In this document: one piece after another, positions 44,242-55,850 of the stretch
How positions within the stretch are numbered: the stretch's first letter is position 1
Layout of the letters: each line of letters begins with the position of its first letter
DNA from: Alligator mississippiensis
Lineage: Eukaryota; Chordata; Crocodylia; Alligatoridae
Length of the DNA: 64,000 nucleotides
Assembly (NCBI RefSeq): GCF_030867095.1
Contig: NC_081829.1
Span: 45,381,036 to 45,445,035 of the forward strand
Reading direction: 5' to 3'
Translations under genes and position numbers: made by a program
The notes under the pieces: generated by a model
The model's input: the letters and a program-made list of their open reading frames with translations, nothing else
Database searches by the model: none
Told to the model about the DNA's origin: nothing

Positions 44242-45002
44242 AAGGCAGGAAAACATATGTTACTTCCAGAAGTCAGTTTGCTTCTTATTTCTGTGCAGCG
44301 CTAATGAATACATTTCAATATTCCCACCCATATATGCAGACAGCACAGAATGTGTGTCCAGTGTTGTAATTAATCTGTATAAATGAAACAGTGAAATCAT
44401 CATCAACCAGGCTTAAATATCTTCATTTTTAGTCAAAATGCACCAGAACATAATCTAGAAGCTGTCAAAGCCTAGGATTGAGGGTTCAAGTTCTTTTTCA
44501 GTTCAAGCAACAGCTTCATTACCATGATACAATGACCATACCTTTGTGCAGCAAACAAAAAAGTATGTTATAAGCCAGCCATTTAGCTAACCAGAATAGA
44601 TCTTTACCTGTGCACATGTGCTTGTCAAACCTTGTTGCTGGCACAATCCTACCAATTTAAAAAATGTCTGTGACAGGAAAGGATTTCAGACAGAGTTTAA
44701 ACATATTTCTAATTCCTTTTATTATGAAACAGAGAAGCAAGCAATGGCCTGTCCTTTCAAAGGCCAAATACACCAAGGCTCCCCTGAAACAGGTGCAAAT
44801 CAGTGGTATGAAATGCAGTTTATCGTGGAAGAAACTAGGAAAAACTCCTCCATGCTGTTTCACATCTTTTTTGCTACAGGCAAGATAGTCTATAAAGGTG
44901 CAAATCTAAATAAATCAGAGAGAGATACAACAGAAACTTTTGTGAACCCAAGTTTACTTCATCACACACTGTGAAGGGATATGCAGTGTATACAATGAAG
45001 AG
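44242..45002. other. No recognised element; one unassigned open frame
   Basis: The frame 44,618-44,974 (plus, 118 codons) has no motif I recognise, no signal peptide and no membrane segment. It is most likely chance. Confidence 0.4.
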
Positions 45003-45177
45003 AGGCAGGCAAGGTTCTTTGAGTAGATGTGATATTTTTTATTAGACCAACTGAGTAGTTGGGAAAAAGTTCTTAACAAGCTATCAGGCGCAGTCACCCT
45101 TCTTCTCAGCCTTTTTCCAACTACTCAATTGGTCTAAGAAAAGATATCACATCTACTCAAAGAACCTTGCTTGCCTA
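45003..45177. repeat. Near-perfect inverted repeat, 67-bp arms
   Basis: 45,003-45,069 and 45,111-45,177 are reverse complements with few mismatches, around a 41-bp spacer. Each arm holds GTTCTTTGAGTAGATGTGAT or its complement. The sequence following the right arm (AGGCTAACACAGCTAGAACC) resembles a repeat 3' end that I could not assign. Confidence 0.8.
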
Positions 45178-45850
45178 TGTCTTTAGGCTAACACAGCTAG
45201 AACCAAAAACTCAGCTACAATCAAGAGAGTGATTGAAATACAAAAACATGGGGGGAGGATAGTGCCTAGAGAGGCCAACAAGCAAGCAAAGAACCCAAAG
45301 AACAAAGGGGTTATGAAAGCTAATCTAGGTAATGAGATAAGGATATGAAGTCCCTGTTTAAACCAGACTTAATACCATCCAGTCTAAGGATGATTTCTGG
45401 TTTTGCAAATTCTAATTCAAGTTACTTTTTAAAGTTTTGCTGCCTAAAAACAACTACCCCAAGGTCAGCCATAGCATGTGCAGGGAGGATAAAGTGTTCT
45501 GCCACAGCCCTTTCTGTCTTTCTGGAGCTGATGTCAGATCAGTGCTCATTCATTCTTACATGTAGGGATCAACCTATCTGTCCAATGTAGATAGCAAAGG
45601 GTCACTGTGGGTGCATCTATACATTCTATTAAGTTAAAGAAAGAAACTCCAGAGCAGTTTCTGCCACAGTCAGCTGCTCCCAGACAAAGTGTCTACACAT
45701 GCACCCAGGACTACAGCACTTTGAGCTGGGGAATAGCAGCCTCAGACTGACATCAGGCTCAGGAAATAAGCCCTATGCTCTGGGTGATGGCATTAGGCAA
45801 GCAGAGGGGTTGGGTGGAACACAACGGTGCTAAAGTACAGGGCTAGGCAG
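45178..45850. other. No gene seen
   Basis: No gene or clear repeat. The stretch from GGGTGCATCTATACATTC (about 45,608) may be a MITE end but has no found partner. Confidence 0.4.
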
Positions 45851-47960
45851 TAGGGCTGTGTGAACTTTCACCACCAGTTTTGTCTTGATGCTGTTTTGAC
45901 CCATTTTGAGGTTGAAAAAGCAAAATCAAAATGAAACAGATATGGTCAAAACAGCCTTGAAACAAAAAGAGGCAAGTCGAAACATTTTGCCGTTTTGACG
46001 CTGTTTGGATGTTTTGCTCATAGGCTATAATGGGGAAGGTCAAAACAGCCTATAACTTTGTAATTTCTGGTCATATTTGGAGGAAACTTACAGGAATAGT
46101 ATCCCCTTCTGAGGGCATGAAGTGTGCCAAGTGTCAGGAAGATAGGTGCAGCAGGTTCAGAGAAACTGCACCCTAAATTCTTGAGAGCCAAACTTGTGCC
46201 ATGTGTATATGTTAAGCCACAGTGGGGTCAAAACTGCAGGAATGCTAGCCCCTGCTGAGGCAACAAATGCTGCCAAGTTTCAAGGAGATAGGTATAGGGG
46301 TTCAGAGAAACTGCACCCCAAAATCTTGAAAGCAAAACTCATGTCGCATGTATGTGTTAAGCCACAATGGGGTCCAAACTGCAGGCATGCTAGCCCCTGC
46401 TGAGGCCACGAAGCCTGCCAGCTGTTAAGGAGATAGGCGCAAGGGTTCTGGGCTGTACATCTAGGGCACAGTGAACAACTGTTCACCAGGGCATCCTTGG
46501 GGAAAACGGAGTAATGGTCACAGTCTGGACACCTTAGTTGTAAAATAGTTTCTCTTAATGTTGAGCCTGAAATGACCCTGTAAAGATTTTCCAGGAGTTT
46601 GTGACCATTATTCCTAGTTTTTTTCCTAGGGTGCCCTGGTGAACAGTTGTTCACCAAGCCCTAGATGTACGCTTCTGATGTGGTAAGCTGCTACCAAGTC
46701 CCCTCTCAGCCTTCTCTTTTTCAGGCTGAAGAGTCCCAGGTTCCTCAGTCTTTTGTCATATGGCTTGCTGTGCAAGTCTCTGATCATATGGGTAGCCCTT
46801 CTCTGGATTCTCTCAAGCTTTACCACCACATCCTTGTTAAGATGCAGAGCCCAGAACTTGATGAAGTACTCCAGCTGTGGTTTCACCAGTGCTGAGTAGA
46901 GCAGGAGAATCACTTCTTTGCAATGGGTTTGCTAGAGATGCTTCAATTGATGCCTGCCAGCGTATTGTTGGCCCTGCTGGCTACAGCATCGCACTGCCAG
47001 CTCATATTCATACTGTGGTCAATTATTACCCCCAGGTCTTGGTGACAAGTGATGGGGGATCTTCAGTCTTGCTGCCTGATGAGAGGCAGAAGTTGCACAA
47101 GCACCCATGTCACGAGTTTTGCCTGTCATTGGCTAGGGTTGCAGGGCCCCAGAAACCCCCTGCACCTATCCCCTTAACAGCTGGCAGGCTTTGTGGCCAC
47201 AGCAGGGCCTAGCAGCCAGGCCTGCAGTAGTTTCCCCTTCCCCCCCCCACCCATGCACCAAGACAGACACAGTTGCACAAGCACCCATGACACAAGTTTT
47301 GCCTGCCTGTGGCCAGAGATGCAGGGCCCCAGAACCGCTGCAGTTATCTCCTTAACAGCTGGCAGGCTTCGTGGCCTCAGCGGGGGCTAGCAGGCCTGCA
47401 GCTTTTACCCTGCTGCACCTTTAACACACAGTGTCAACCATGTCACAAGTTTTGCTTGTCTGCAGCTTGAGGTGCAGTTTACCCAAACACCTACACCTAT
47501 CTCCTTTTGGCAGGCTTCATGGCCTTATCAGGGGCAGACAGACCTGCAGTTTTAACCCCACTTTGGCTTGAAACATACATGTGACATGAGTTTTGCTTTC
47601 AAGATTTGAGGTACAGTTTCCCCAACCCCCTTGCACCTATCTCCTTGAACCTTGGCAGCCTTTGTTGCCTCAGGAGGGGCTACCACTCCAGCAGTTTTGA
47701 CCCCACTGTGGCTTAACACATACACATGATGTGAGTTTTGCTCTCAAGATTTTTGGGTGCAGTTTCTCCGAACCCCATGCATCTATCTTCTTGAAACTTA
47801 GCATGCTTCATGCCCTCAGAAGGGGATACCATTCCTGCAAATGTTCATCCAGATCTGGCCAGAAATGACAAACTTATAGCCTGTTTCAACCTTCCCCATT
47901 ATATCCTATGGGTCAAACATTGAAACAGGGTTGAAACGGCAAAACATTTCTATGAAACGG
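45851..47960. mobile_element. 2.1-kb foldback element with about 145-bp modules, split by CR1
   Basis: It starts TAGGGCTGTGTGAAC, a hAT-like terminus. The left arm (about 45,960-46,450) returns as reverse complement in the right arm (about 47,050-47,960): compare GGCTATAATGGGGAAGGTC (46,023) with CTTCCCCATTATATCC (about 47,892). Both arms consist of repeated modules of roughly 145 bp, seen from the recurring phrase CTGCACCC (46,166; 46,311) or its complement (47,612; 47,759). A minus-strand CR1 interrupts the centre and another CR1 removes the right end. No coding frame belongs to it. Confidence 0.65.
46455..47045 (-). mobile_element. CR1 LINE fragment inside the foldback
   Basis: The minus-strand frame 46,913-46,626 reads LVKPQLEYFIKFWALHLNKD, ERIQRRATHMIRDL and LFSLKKRRLRGDLVAAY, which is CR1 C-terminal RT. 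Upstream (to 47,045), DLGVIIDHSMNMSWQCDAV is readable. The phrase GAACAACTGTTCACCAGGGC at 46,471 recurs inverted at about 46,635, so the fragment has a local inverted duplication. Confidence 0.85.
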
Positions 47961-47965
47961 AACAA

Positions 47966-48740
47966 TTGTCATCTAGTCCAGCCCTCTGCTCAAGGCAGGA
48001 TCATCCCTGATTAAACCATCTCAGCCAAGTGTCTCTCTAACCTACGTTTGAAAACTTCCAAGGATAGAGATAGCACAACTTTCCGAGGCAGCCTGTTCCA
48101 ATGCTTGACCATTCTCAGTCAGGAAGTTCCTCCTAATCTCTGACCTAAATTTCCCTCTTTCATTTGACCCCAGTTTTCTTCCTGCCCAGGCAGGGGGTCA
48201 GACGTGAAGATCTACAAGGTCCCTTCCAACCCTACTTCTATGATTCTATGAAACTAAATGCTCCTAGGTCTCTTAGCCTTTTCTTGTAAGTCTTGTCTCT
48301 CAGGCCCCCAATAATTTTTGTTGCCTGCACTGGTCTTGCAAACTATCTAAATCTTTCTTGAAATATGGGGCCCAAAATTGGACACAGTACTTCAGGTGAT
48401 GCCTCACCAATGCTGAATAGAGAATTTCTTCCATTGGTTTATAAATGACACTGCTAGCGATACAGCTCAGCATGATGTTGACTTCTTTTGCAAAAAGAGC
48501 ACACTGATAGCTTATATTCATCTTACGGTGCACTGTAAGCCCCAGGTCCTTCTCTTCAATATGGCCACATAGCCAGTCATTCCCTAGTCTGTATTTGTGC
48601 ACTTAGTTATTCCAGCCCAAGTGGAAGACTTTGTACTTGTCCTTATTGAATCTTATCTGATTGATTGTAGACAATTTCTCCACCCTGTTGAAGCCATTCT
48701 AGATCCTACTACTGCTCCCTGGAGTACCTGCAACTGTATA
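47966..48740 (-). mobile_element. CR1 LINE 3' fragment with a nested opposite CR1 tail
   Basis: This minus-strand CR1 has its 3' end at about 47,966 (ATCTAGTCCAGCCCTCTGC) and coding traces to 48,740, including ALVRHHLKYCVQFWAPYFKK in 48,602-48,300. Within it, 48,165-48,255 is a plus-strand CR1 tail (AGGTCCCTTCCAACCCTAC, then ATGATTCTATGAAAC). Confidence 0.8.
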
Positions 48741-51133
48741 AAAATACAACTCTCCCTATAAACTACAGACCCCGCTCCCCACCTCCCCCCTTTAAAAAAA
48801 AAAAAGAAAAGATAAACTGTCCTTAATAATTTAACAAACAGACAAACAACCTACAAAATCAAAGTTAAGGAAAAATTACAAAGAAAAAAAAAGTCCCATA
48901 ACCAGAATTTATATCCAAAAAGAAAGATCTTCACAAGTTTCTTTCAGTCTTTAGTCCTTTTATAGGTATATGCCTGTATTATCTTTGCTGGGGGACTGAA
49001 TTGACTTTTCTCTTTCAATACCATACATGAGTTCTTTCACTGTGCAAGTTGTTTGGATATGAAATGAAAATTTTTGAAAGTGAGGTTTTTATAATACTCA
49101 GAGGAATGTATGTGAGTGCAACAAAAATCAACTTAGGGTTGCTTGGCACAAGCTTTGTCCATAATCTACTAGGTCTTGGTTAAAAGAAGAAAGTTATTTA
49201 CTCTTAACAGTCATGGGTAAACATGTAGACCAAAAAGGAAAAGAACACACTGAGGGAAGATTAATCTTAGCTTTAATTACTGTTAATCTGCAGAGGCTTT
49301 TCCATCAGAAATATCACCCTGGCATTTTCCTGTTTACCAGCTGCAAACCCAACCTATGTAACCTATGTACTTTGTAAGTACTTGCCCTTTGACATCCTTG
49401 CTTCATTTCACCTGCTTACTTCCTTCCTTCTGCCCATTTTGCAGAGACATCTCCCACCAGTTGTTTCTGGCAAGTCCTCTTCCTGAAGGTGGCTAGCTAT
49501 GTTAGTCTGACCATACAATACACTATAAAAGTCATGACGATCATTCTCAAGTTGCCTTCCTTCCAGATAAAAACAAACTAAGCATCACCTAGATTTAATA
49601 AACCATCACTTGATTAGATAACAAGATCTAACTACCACGGTGGAAGGAAGTTACCCTCTAGGCATAGTGAGCCAACTAGATCACATCAATTTACATAAAC
49701 TACAGCGGAGCCCATGTATGTGTGATTCCAGACTTCATTAACTCTTTAATTATTGTGTTACAGCAGCCTGCAAGGCATAAAATACGTGGAGACAAGCTGG
49801 ATCTGTTGCATGATACTTACAAGGCCTCTATTTGACTGCTACATTATGTAGTTGCAATTTTTCTGTCTCGGCAACCTTTTGTCCTGTGGAATTAGTAAGC
49901 AGCTGTAGGTTATGTGTATACTAAGAGTGGTACTGCTCAGAGTTGTGAAAATAAGTTTAACCAGGCCTCTTACTTGACTAAGAGGAGAGACAAAGAGAAA
50001 GAGAAGAGACAAATATGCTGATGGTATGTGTTTCAAAACGTTCTAAGATAAGAAAAAACCTTCATGCCTTATTTTGTCTTGATATATTAAGCTCTGCATG
50101 CAGATGTTAACCTCCTCCTTTCCCCCGAACCAGAAGCTGATAACTGTTCCCAAAACATAGTGTTTTTTTCTAAATAAGTAAACTGCTTAGTGTGACAAAC
50201 GAATGATCAACATCTTTCTGTTTCTCTCAAAGTTGCTTTGTCTGAACCCTGCATCTTTTCTCACTGTCTAAAGTATAAATATGCTTGAAAACTTGTAGAG
50301 GTCAGAGTTCCTTTGAGAACCCTCTTTGTGATCACTTGTACAGCTTTAAATAAACCAAGATGGCTCTGCCAATTCTGATACAACCACAAGGCGAAGTTTG
50401 ATTTCTTCCACAGAGTCATAACTTAGTTAAAGGGAAGTTCTTAGGGCCCCAGTTTTAGTCCACATTTAATCATGAGGGTTTTCAGTAAGAAAAGAAATGA
50501 TATAGCAATTCTGAGGAACAAACTGAAGAAAGAACTCTGCATAAAATTTATTTCTTCCCTCCAAAACATTTGTGGGTAGTTCTCTGTATAAGGCAATGTG
50601 CCAATGACACCAGAAAAATAAATCATGTTTTCTAGTCAGGCATCAAGGAAAATTTTTTTTTTCTTCTTTACCTAAACCAGATTGCAAAATAAATGCAAAT
50701 ACAAGTGATTGCCTGAACTAGGGGTTACTTAAGTATATCTCTGTAAATAATGTATGCAGCCATAATCAGTAAATAATGCACGGGCATATAAATCAATATA
50801 TTTTTATTATAGGAGCACTGCATACTGCAGATGGCTCAAATGTAGCTTTTGTCAGTAGAAAATGCCTCATCAGCTCAATGTGTTTCAGAGGCATAGATGT
50901 ATTCACATGAATCCTAAAGAGGGCACCCAATTCCACTGCCAAATACTATTTATTTCAACACATGCTAGTACTTGTACTTTCACCAGGAAGAGGGGGAGAT
51001 GTCTCCCAAAATATTGCTCATGCACTATCCTGGAAATTGCTCCTTCAGCAGAGTTTTGCAATGAATTTATTTGTACTCCTGTCCCTTCCTTCTTTCCCAT
51101 CAGCCTTTCCCACAGAAGGAGAAAGCTCTAGAG
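48741..51133. other. No gene; possible LTR remnant near 50,270-50,412
   Basis: A TATA-like GTATAAATATG (about 50,274) is followed some 75 bp later by AAATAAACC (about 50,348), a spacing usual for a retroviral LTR. No LTR edges or target duplication were found. The rest is featureless. Confidence 0.3.
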
Positions 51134-51346
51134 CAGCATTTCCCAAACTGTGAAACAAGGACCCTTTTAGGGGGGCAAAGGGCACAAAAGACTCCCAAAG
51201 GATTGCCATGCTCCCCCAACCCTCCATGACAGCAGCAAATCTGTAGCTAGAGAAATCAGCAGTAGAGAGAAAGTGACTGAAGTGGGTGCAGAATGGCTGA
51301 ATGTATACTGCCATGGGGCATAACCTAGAAAGTTGTGGTAAGGCTG
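51134..51346. mobile_element. Short hAT-like MITE
   Basis: The left end CAGCATTTCCCAAACTGTG and the reverse complement of the right end, CAGCCTTACCACAACTTTC, match imperfectly. The flanks CTCTAGAG and TCCTAAAG are alike at five of eight positions. CAG-type termini with 8-bp duplications are usual for hAT elements. Confidence 0.5.
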
Positions 51347-51930
51347 TCCTAAAGAAAGGCAAAAGGGCATATGATTTCTGTTCCTGGATTTACTAATGAT
51401 ATTCTATATCTTCTTGAGCATGTCACTTCAGAGCAGTCTCTGTTTCTTTATCTGTGCAGTGGGGATATTGAAAATTAGCGTTCTTTGCACATTACTTTGA
51501 AATGTAAGGGTAAAAAGAAAAAAAAAAAAAGGGAAAAAGGATTATTATTTTATGCACAAATAACTGATCATATGAATAACTGGTCAATTCACCAATGTAA
51601 AGAGGGGCAATAATTTAAGTCTCTGATAACATTAAAAAAAAAAAATACAGATGTATCAATAGAACATTAAGTGGAGATTTATCAACCTTACAAGACCCAG
51701 CATAACTTAATTTAATTAATACCTTTTTGTTGAAGAATATCCACATTACACAATATAATGCAGTGGCACCTCACATCCATAATAGCAGGCAGACTTCCTG
51801 AGGTTTAGCTACTACGTGGACTTAGAACATTGAGTGGGGAAACTGTGCAGGAAATAAGAGTAAATGCTAACTAGAAAACAAGGAGAGAACAAGCAAGCAT
51901 TGCAAACACCACCTAGTTGAGAGTTTGCAA
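51347..51930. other. No gene seen
   Basis: AT-rich, with A runs at about 51,519-51,530 and 51,633-51,644. Nothing supported. Confidence 0.5.
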
Positions 51931-52465
51931 ATCAGGGGTCAGAAACATACAGTTTGTGGAGGCATTGCAGCTGGCCTGCAGAGCCTGAGGGTTTTTCTTA
52001 TGCATGCTCCCATACTAGGGCTAAGCAACAAAGAGTTGCACCAGGGCTAGGCAACTTCCATTTGCACCCTTGCTGTCACTGCTTTGTCCCCCGCTGCACC
52101 ATAGCCTCTCCCAGGCTGTGGTGTCAATACAGTTTCCAGCTGGTAGGCCTAGCAGCTGGAAGCCATGTTTACACTGCTGCTGCTTCTCCTTCCCCCCCTG
52201 TCCTTCCCTCTTACCCACCTCCCAGTTGTGATGCAGAAGCAGCAGCAGTTTGGACACAGCTTCCAGCTGCCAGTCCCAGTGCAGCTCCCCATCAGCTGGA
52301 AGATGCACCTGTTATGCAGCCATGGAAAGGGAACCTGGGAGAAATGGTGATGACATCTGCACAGGAAAAGCTCCATGATGCTCACGTATTGAAGAAGCCA
52401 CCCAGCCAATATCAGATTAGAGCCAGGTTGCTCTGGTCCATGACTTGAAAAAGGTTGCTGGTTGC
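51931..52465. mobile_element. Foldback/MITE element
   Basis: The left arm (GCAGCTGGAAGCCATG...CTGCTGCTGCTTCTCC, about 52,150-52,190) returns inverted on the right (AGAAGCAGCAGCAGTTTGGA, CAGCTTCCAGCTGCCAG, about 52,235-52,278). The ends (CAGGGGTCAGAAAC at left; CAGCAACCTTTTTC as reverse complement at right) are only roughly alike. The 164-codon frame inside is not a gene. Confidence 0.5.
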
Positions 52466-53096
52466 TGCTGTAAAGAGATGCTCTTGAAAAGCTAAGGAAT
52501 AATAAAAAAAAATTTAAAAAAAAAGTTCTAAAAATCCTTCACTTCACAACATTTTTTATTCAGACTGCTTTCCCTGGATTAACTATTGAACAGGGAACAA
52601 AGCCATTCACCAGCAAGCTTCCACCGTCTTTGGTATTTCTATGTATCTCACCTTTTATGGGCCTAAAAGAGATAGTGTCCAGAGTAAGTGGATTTGACAT
52701 TCTGTGACTGCATAATTAAATTATTTACTTCTCTCATACCCCTAGGTAAAAATGTGTGTAGTTTTTAAAACTGCTCCAAGCAAGCTTGAGGCTAGATCAT
52801 TACAGCATTTTAACATGCCATAACCAGAATTCGAACTTCAAAGGGCATATTGAGCATGCCCATTTTTATAGCAGTACAATAAGAATTCACTGTTTTCAAC
52901 TGATTTCATCTGAGCAAACTAATAGAACCACTGCTCCATGAAGACATACAGCTTCAGTTATTTTGACGATGAGTATTCTTCCACTAGAAGGAAGGAACAT
53001 TTGCTTAATATAGATATTCCTAGATAAACAGAAGACACCCAAAACATTACTTCCAAGTGTAATCTAACGGAAAAGAAACATACTTTATAGGGACGC
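52466..53096. other. No gene seen
   Basis: AT-rich intergenic-type DNA, nothing recognised. Confidence 0.5.
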
Positions 53097-53803
53097 AGCT
53101 GTGAGCAGCTCACCTGGGGGGCATGGGGAGTGGGGTGCAGCTCCTGCTAGTGCACGCACCCCAGGAGGGCATGGGGAGCGTGTGCCCCTGGATCTGTGGA
53201 TCTGTGCATGGGGTGGGACAGGCTGCTGGGGTGGGCCGGGCTGGGCCCAGGGCAGTGGTCAGCTCTTTCTAGTAGAAGGGCTAGGCTGGGCTCAGGGTGA
53301 ACAGCAGTACTGGGAGGGGACTGCAGGGGGCTACAGCCCCCCCACCGTAGCCTCCCTCCCAGCGCCACTGCCACCATGGCAGAGCAAAGCCCGGCCCAAA
53401 TTCCTGCCAGGAAAGGCCCAGCCCCAGCTCCAGCCCTCAGTGGCAGCCTGCCCCTCTCCATGCACAGATCTGGGGGCACATGCCCCCCATATCCTCCCAG
53501 GGTGCACACAGTGGTGGGAGCTGCCCCCCTCCGTCCCACACATGGCTTCGTCCTGCACCCTGCCCCACCCTGGCTGAGCAACCCCTGCCCCAGCCCCACT
53601 CCCTCCCTCATGGTGGGGACCTCAACCTGCCCCCCACGCTTCTTTCCTCCCCTCACTCCATCCCCCACACTAGACTTACCAGTCCAATGCCGGTCTCCAA
53701 GCTGCCTGGCTGCATATCAGAATTGGATCAGTATCAGCCAATATGGCTCCTTAAAAATTGGCTATCGTTATCAGCCCAGAAAGTCTTTATCAGTGGAACC
53801 CTA
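53097..53803. mobile_element. GC-rich foldback element
   Basis: GCACGCACCCCAGGAGGGC and GTGTGCCCCTGGATCTG (53,151-53,205) recur as reverse complement at about 53,458-53,515 (CAGATCTGGGGGCACATGC). The right end reads TAGGGTTCCACTGATAAAG as reverse complement, a TAGGG-type terminus. The left terminus looks truncated (ATAGGGACGCAG). Frames of up to 173 codons within are proline/glycine-rich by-products of base composition. Confidence 0.5.
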
Positions 53804-54139
53804 ATGTAAATACTTAATCCTCTGTGTTACAAAGCTCCATCAATTCGCACTGGAGTCAGAGGCAGCTGAGGGTGGTCAACATCTTGCAGGATTTAGTTCT
53901 AAATGAAATCCTGATTCCCTTACAGTATCCATTCTTTGAATCCAGGAAATAGACAGCAATTACCCATGTCAACTTTCTCCATAAATCTGCATTTATAGGA
54001 TGATTCTCCTTGTGGGATGGAAAGAAGTCCATCCTCCAGCTAAAGGAACTAAGGGAAACTCTAATTACTGGGGGGTAATAGAGGGCAAAGGACTGATCAG
54101 ATGTTTTGCTGCGGGAACTCAGCAATGGGTTGTGGATAG

Positions 54140-54893
54140 TGGCTACAGACAGACATTACACATAAGCCAGTTTAAGTGATCAGAAACTGGTTTAAACCTG
54201 TAACAGAACAGACATTCAGTGCACATAAACTAGTTTGAAAATGACTGAAACTCGTTTGAGATAAGCCTGGTTGTATGTAGTATCAGACTTAACTGATTTG
54301 GCTCAAACTGGTTTATGCAACGTCTGTCCCAGATCCCTTGCTAATTTAAGTTAAACCAGACTCCCCCAGCATCCTGGCATGCTCTCTGGGCTGGGTGGGC
54401 CTGTCTGCTCCCTGGCTGCAGCTCCCCTGCTCCCCCTCTCCTTTCACCACTCCCTGCTAAGCAGGAATCCTGCCTCCCCTCTGCCTTAAACACCCCTCAG
54501 CATTAGCCAGCAGACCACATGCTGGCTAGTCTGCACTGTGGCAGACAGGACAAAGGCAGAATCAACAGGTAGCTGGTAATGTCCCCCTGTTGTTTTCTTA
54601 ATGGGGTGATAAACACTTCCCTGCTGGGCTCATCAGAAGTGGGGGGACCTATCCCTAATCAGAGCATCCTTCCAGGGTCTGGCCATGCCACCCCACCTCA
54701 GCTCAGCACTATAGAAAGGAAGGGAGAGCTGGTCTAGCACCCCATGGCTTCTAGCCTGAGCCACTGCAGGCATGTGCCTGCATTTCTGGGATGTCTGTAC
54801 AGTTACATACTGATTCAGCCTAGCCAGGTTAGACTAACCTACAAAGATTGAATCAATTCAGGTTCAGGCTTTCCAAATGTCTGTCCCTACCCA
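54140..54893 (+). mobile_element. MITE copy 3 (most complete of its family)
   Basis: The ends are TACAGACAGACATTACACA at left and, as reverse complement, TAGGGACAGACATTTGG at right. The interior matches 38,870-39,365 and the split copy 39,512-42,249. It is non-coding. No clear target duplication. Confidence 0.65.
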
Positions 54894-55047
54894 GTCATTG
54901 CAGGGGAGGGAATATATAACAGGTGGGATGGCTTAAATAGAAAGTGGTCAGAAAACCTATGACTCTGAAAGGGAGTCCAAGAGGCTGGGAATCTTAATGA
55001 GTGCACATGGAATAACTTGCTTGTAAGAGACAGCCACACATGGTTAC

Positions 55048-55842
55048 TAGGGCTACGCGAAGCTTCGGTCCCTGATTTGATTCAGTAGAGATTCAACCAG
55101 ATTCGGTGGCCAACTTTCTAAATCAAGTCAGAGGGCCCTTTAATTCTCCGAATAGAATTGAAACCCTCCAAATTGATTTAGAGATTCAGAAAGAGAGCTA
55201 GCTTTAAATGTTTTTTCTACATACGTCTAAGTAGCAGGGGCTTATGAACACTGTGATGCTGGGGCATATAGAGTGTTCTACAGAATCATGGGGGGGGTCC
55301 TCAGTGCGCTCAGCAGCAAACCCAGAAGTAGACCAGAAGCACTTCTGGTCCACTTCCAGGTCTGCCAGGAAGCATTCTGTGGGGCCCCCCTGCACTCCCC
55401 TGGCTCAGTGGATAGTGCCTCCTGGGTCTGGGGGGGGGGGGGCACCCAGGGTCCCCCTGAAGCCAATTACCAAGCCAGGGGAAATGGGGGAGCCCCCCCA
55501 GCATACTCCCTGGCAGACCCGGAAGTGGACTAAAAATACTTCCAGTCCACTTCTGGGTTCACCACCAAGTATGTGGAGGGTCCCCCCCACACTCCTGTGG
55601 GACACTCCATGCACCAAAGCATCACAGCTATCACAAACCATGCCTGCTACCTTAAGGTATGTAGAAAAAACTTTTAAAGCTGTGTCTATGTCAAATCACA
55701 GATTCTCTGAATCAGCATTAAATCCTCAGATTCAGATTTGGCTGAATTGAATCAGGGACAGTGATCCAAATCAATGAATTGAATAACTGTCCCTGATTCT
55801 GATTTGACCTGAATCAAATATGGCCCACTTCGCAAACCCCTA
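55048..55842. mobile_element. Palindromic hAT-type MITE with 8-bp target duplication
   Basis: This 795-bp element is flanked by exact 8-bp direct repeats ATGGTTAC (55,040-55,047 and 55,843-55,850), the length expected of hAT transposition. The ends are TAGGGCTACGCGAAGC at left and TAGGGGTTTGCGAAGTG as reverse complement at right. Almost the whole element folds back on itself: the left arm to about 55,400 matches the right arm from about 55,490 in reverse complement, including TTTTTTCTACATACNT and CCAGAAGTRGAC. A G-run at 55,428-55,442 lies near the centre. Confidence 0.85.
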
Positions 55843-55850
55843 ATGGTTAC

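Noticed and set aside
44618..44974. 118-codon plus frame
   Set aside because: No recognisable domain and no splice or promoter context. Length is within chance for this much DNA.
53147..53668. 173-codon Gly/Arg/Pro-rich minus frame
   Set aside because: It lies inside a foldback element. Composition explains it and no motif is present.
55244..55750. 168-codon plus frame
   Set aside because: It lies entirely inside the palindromic hAT-type MITE.
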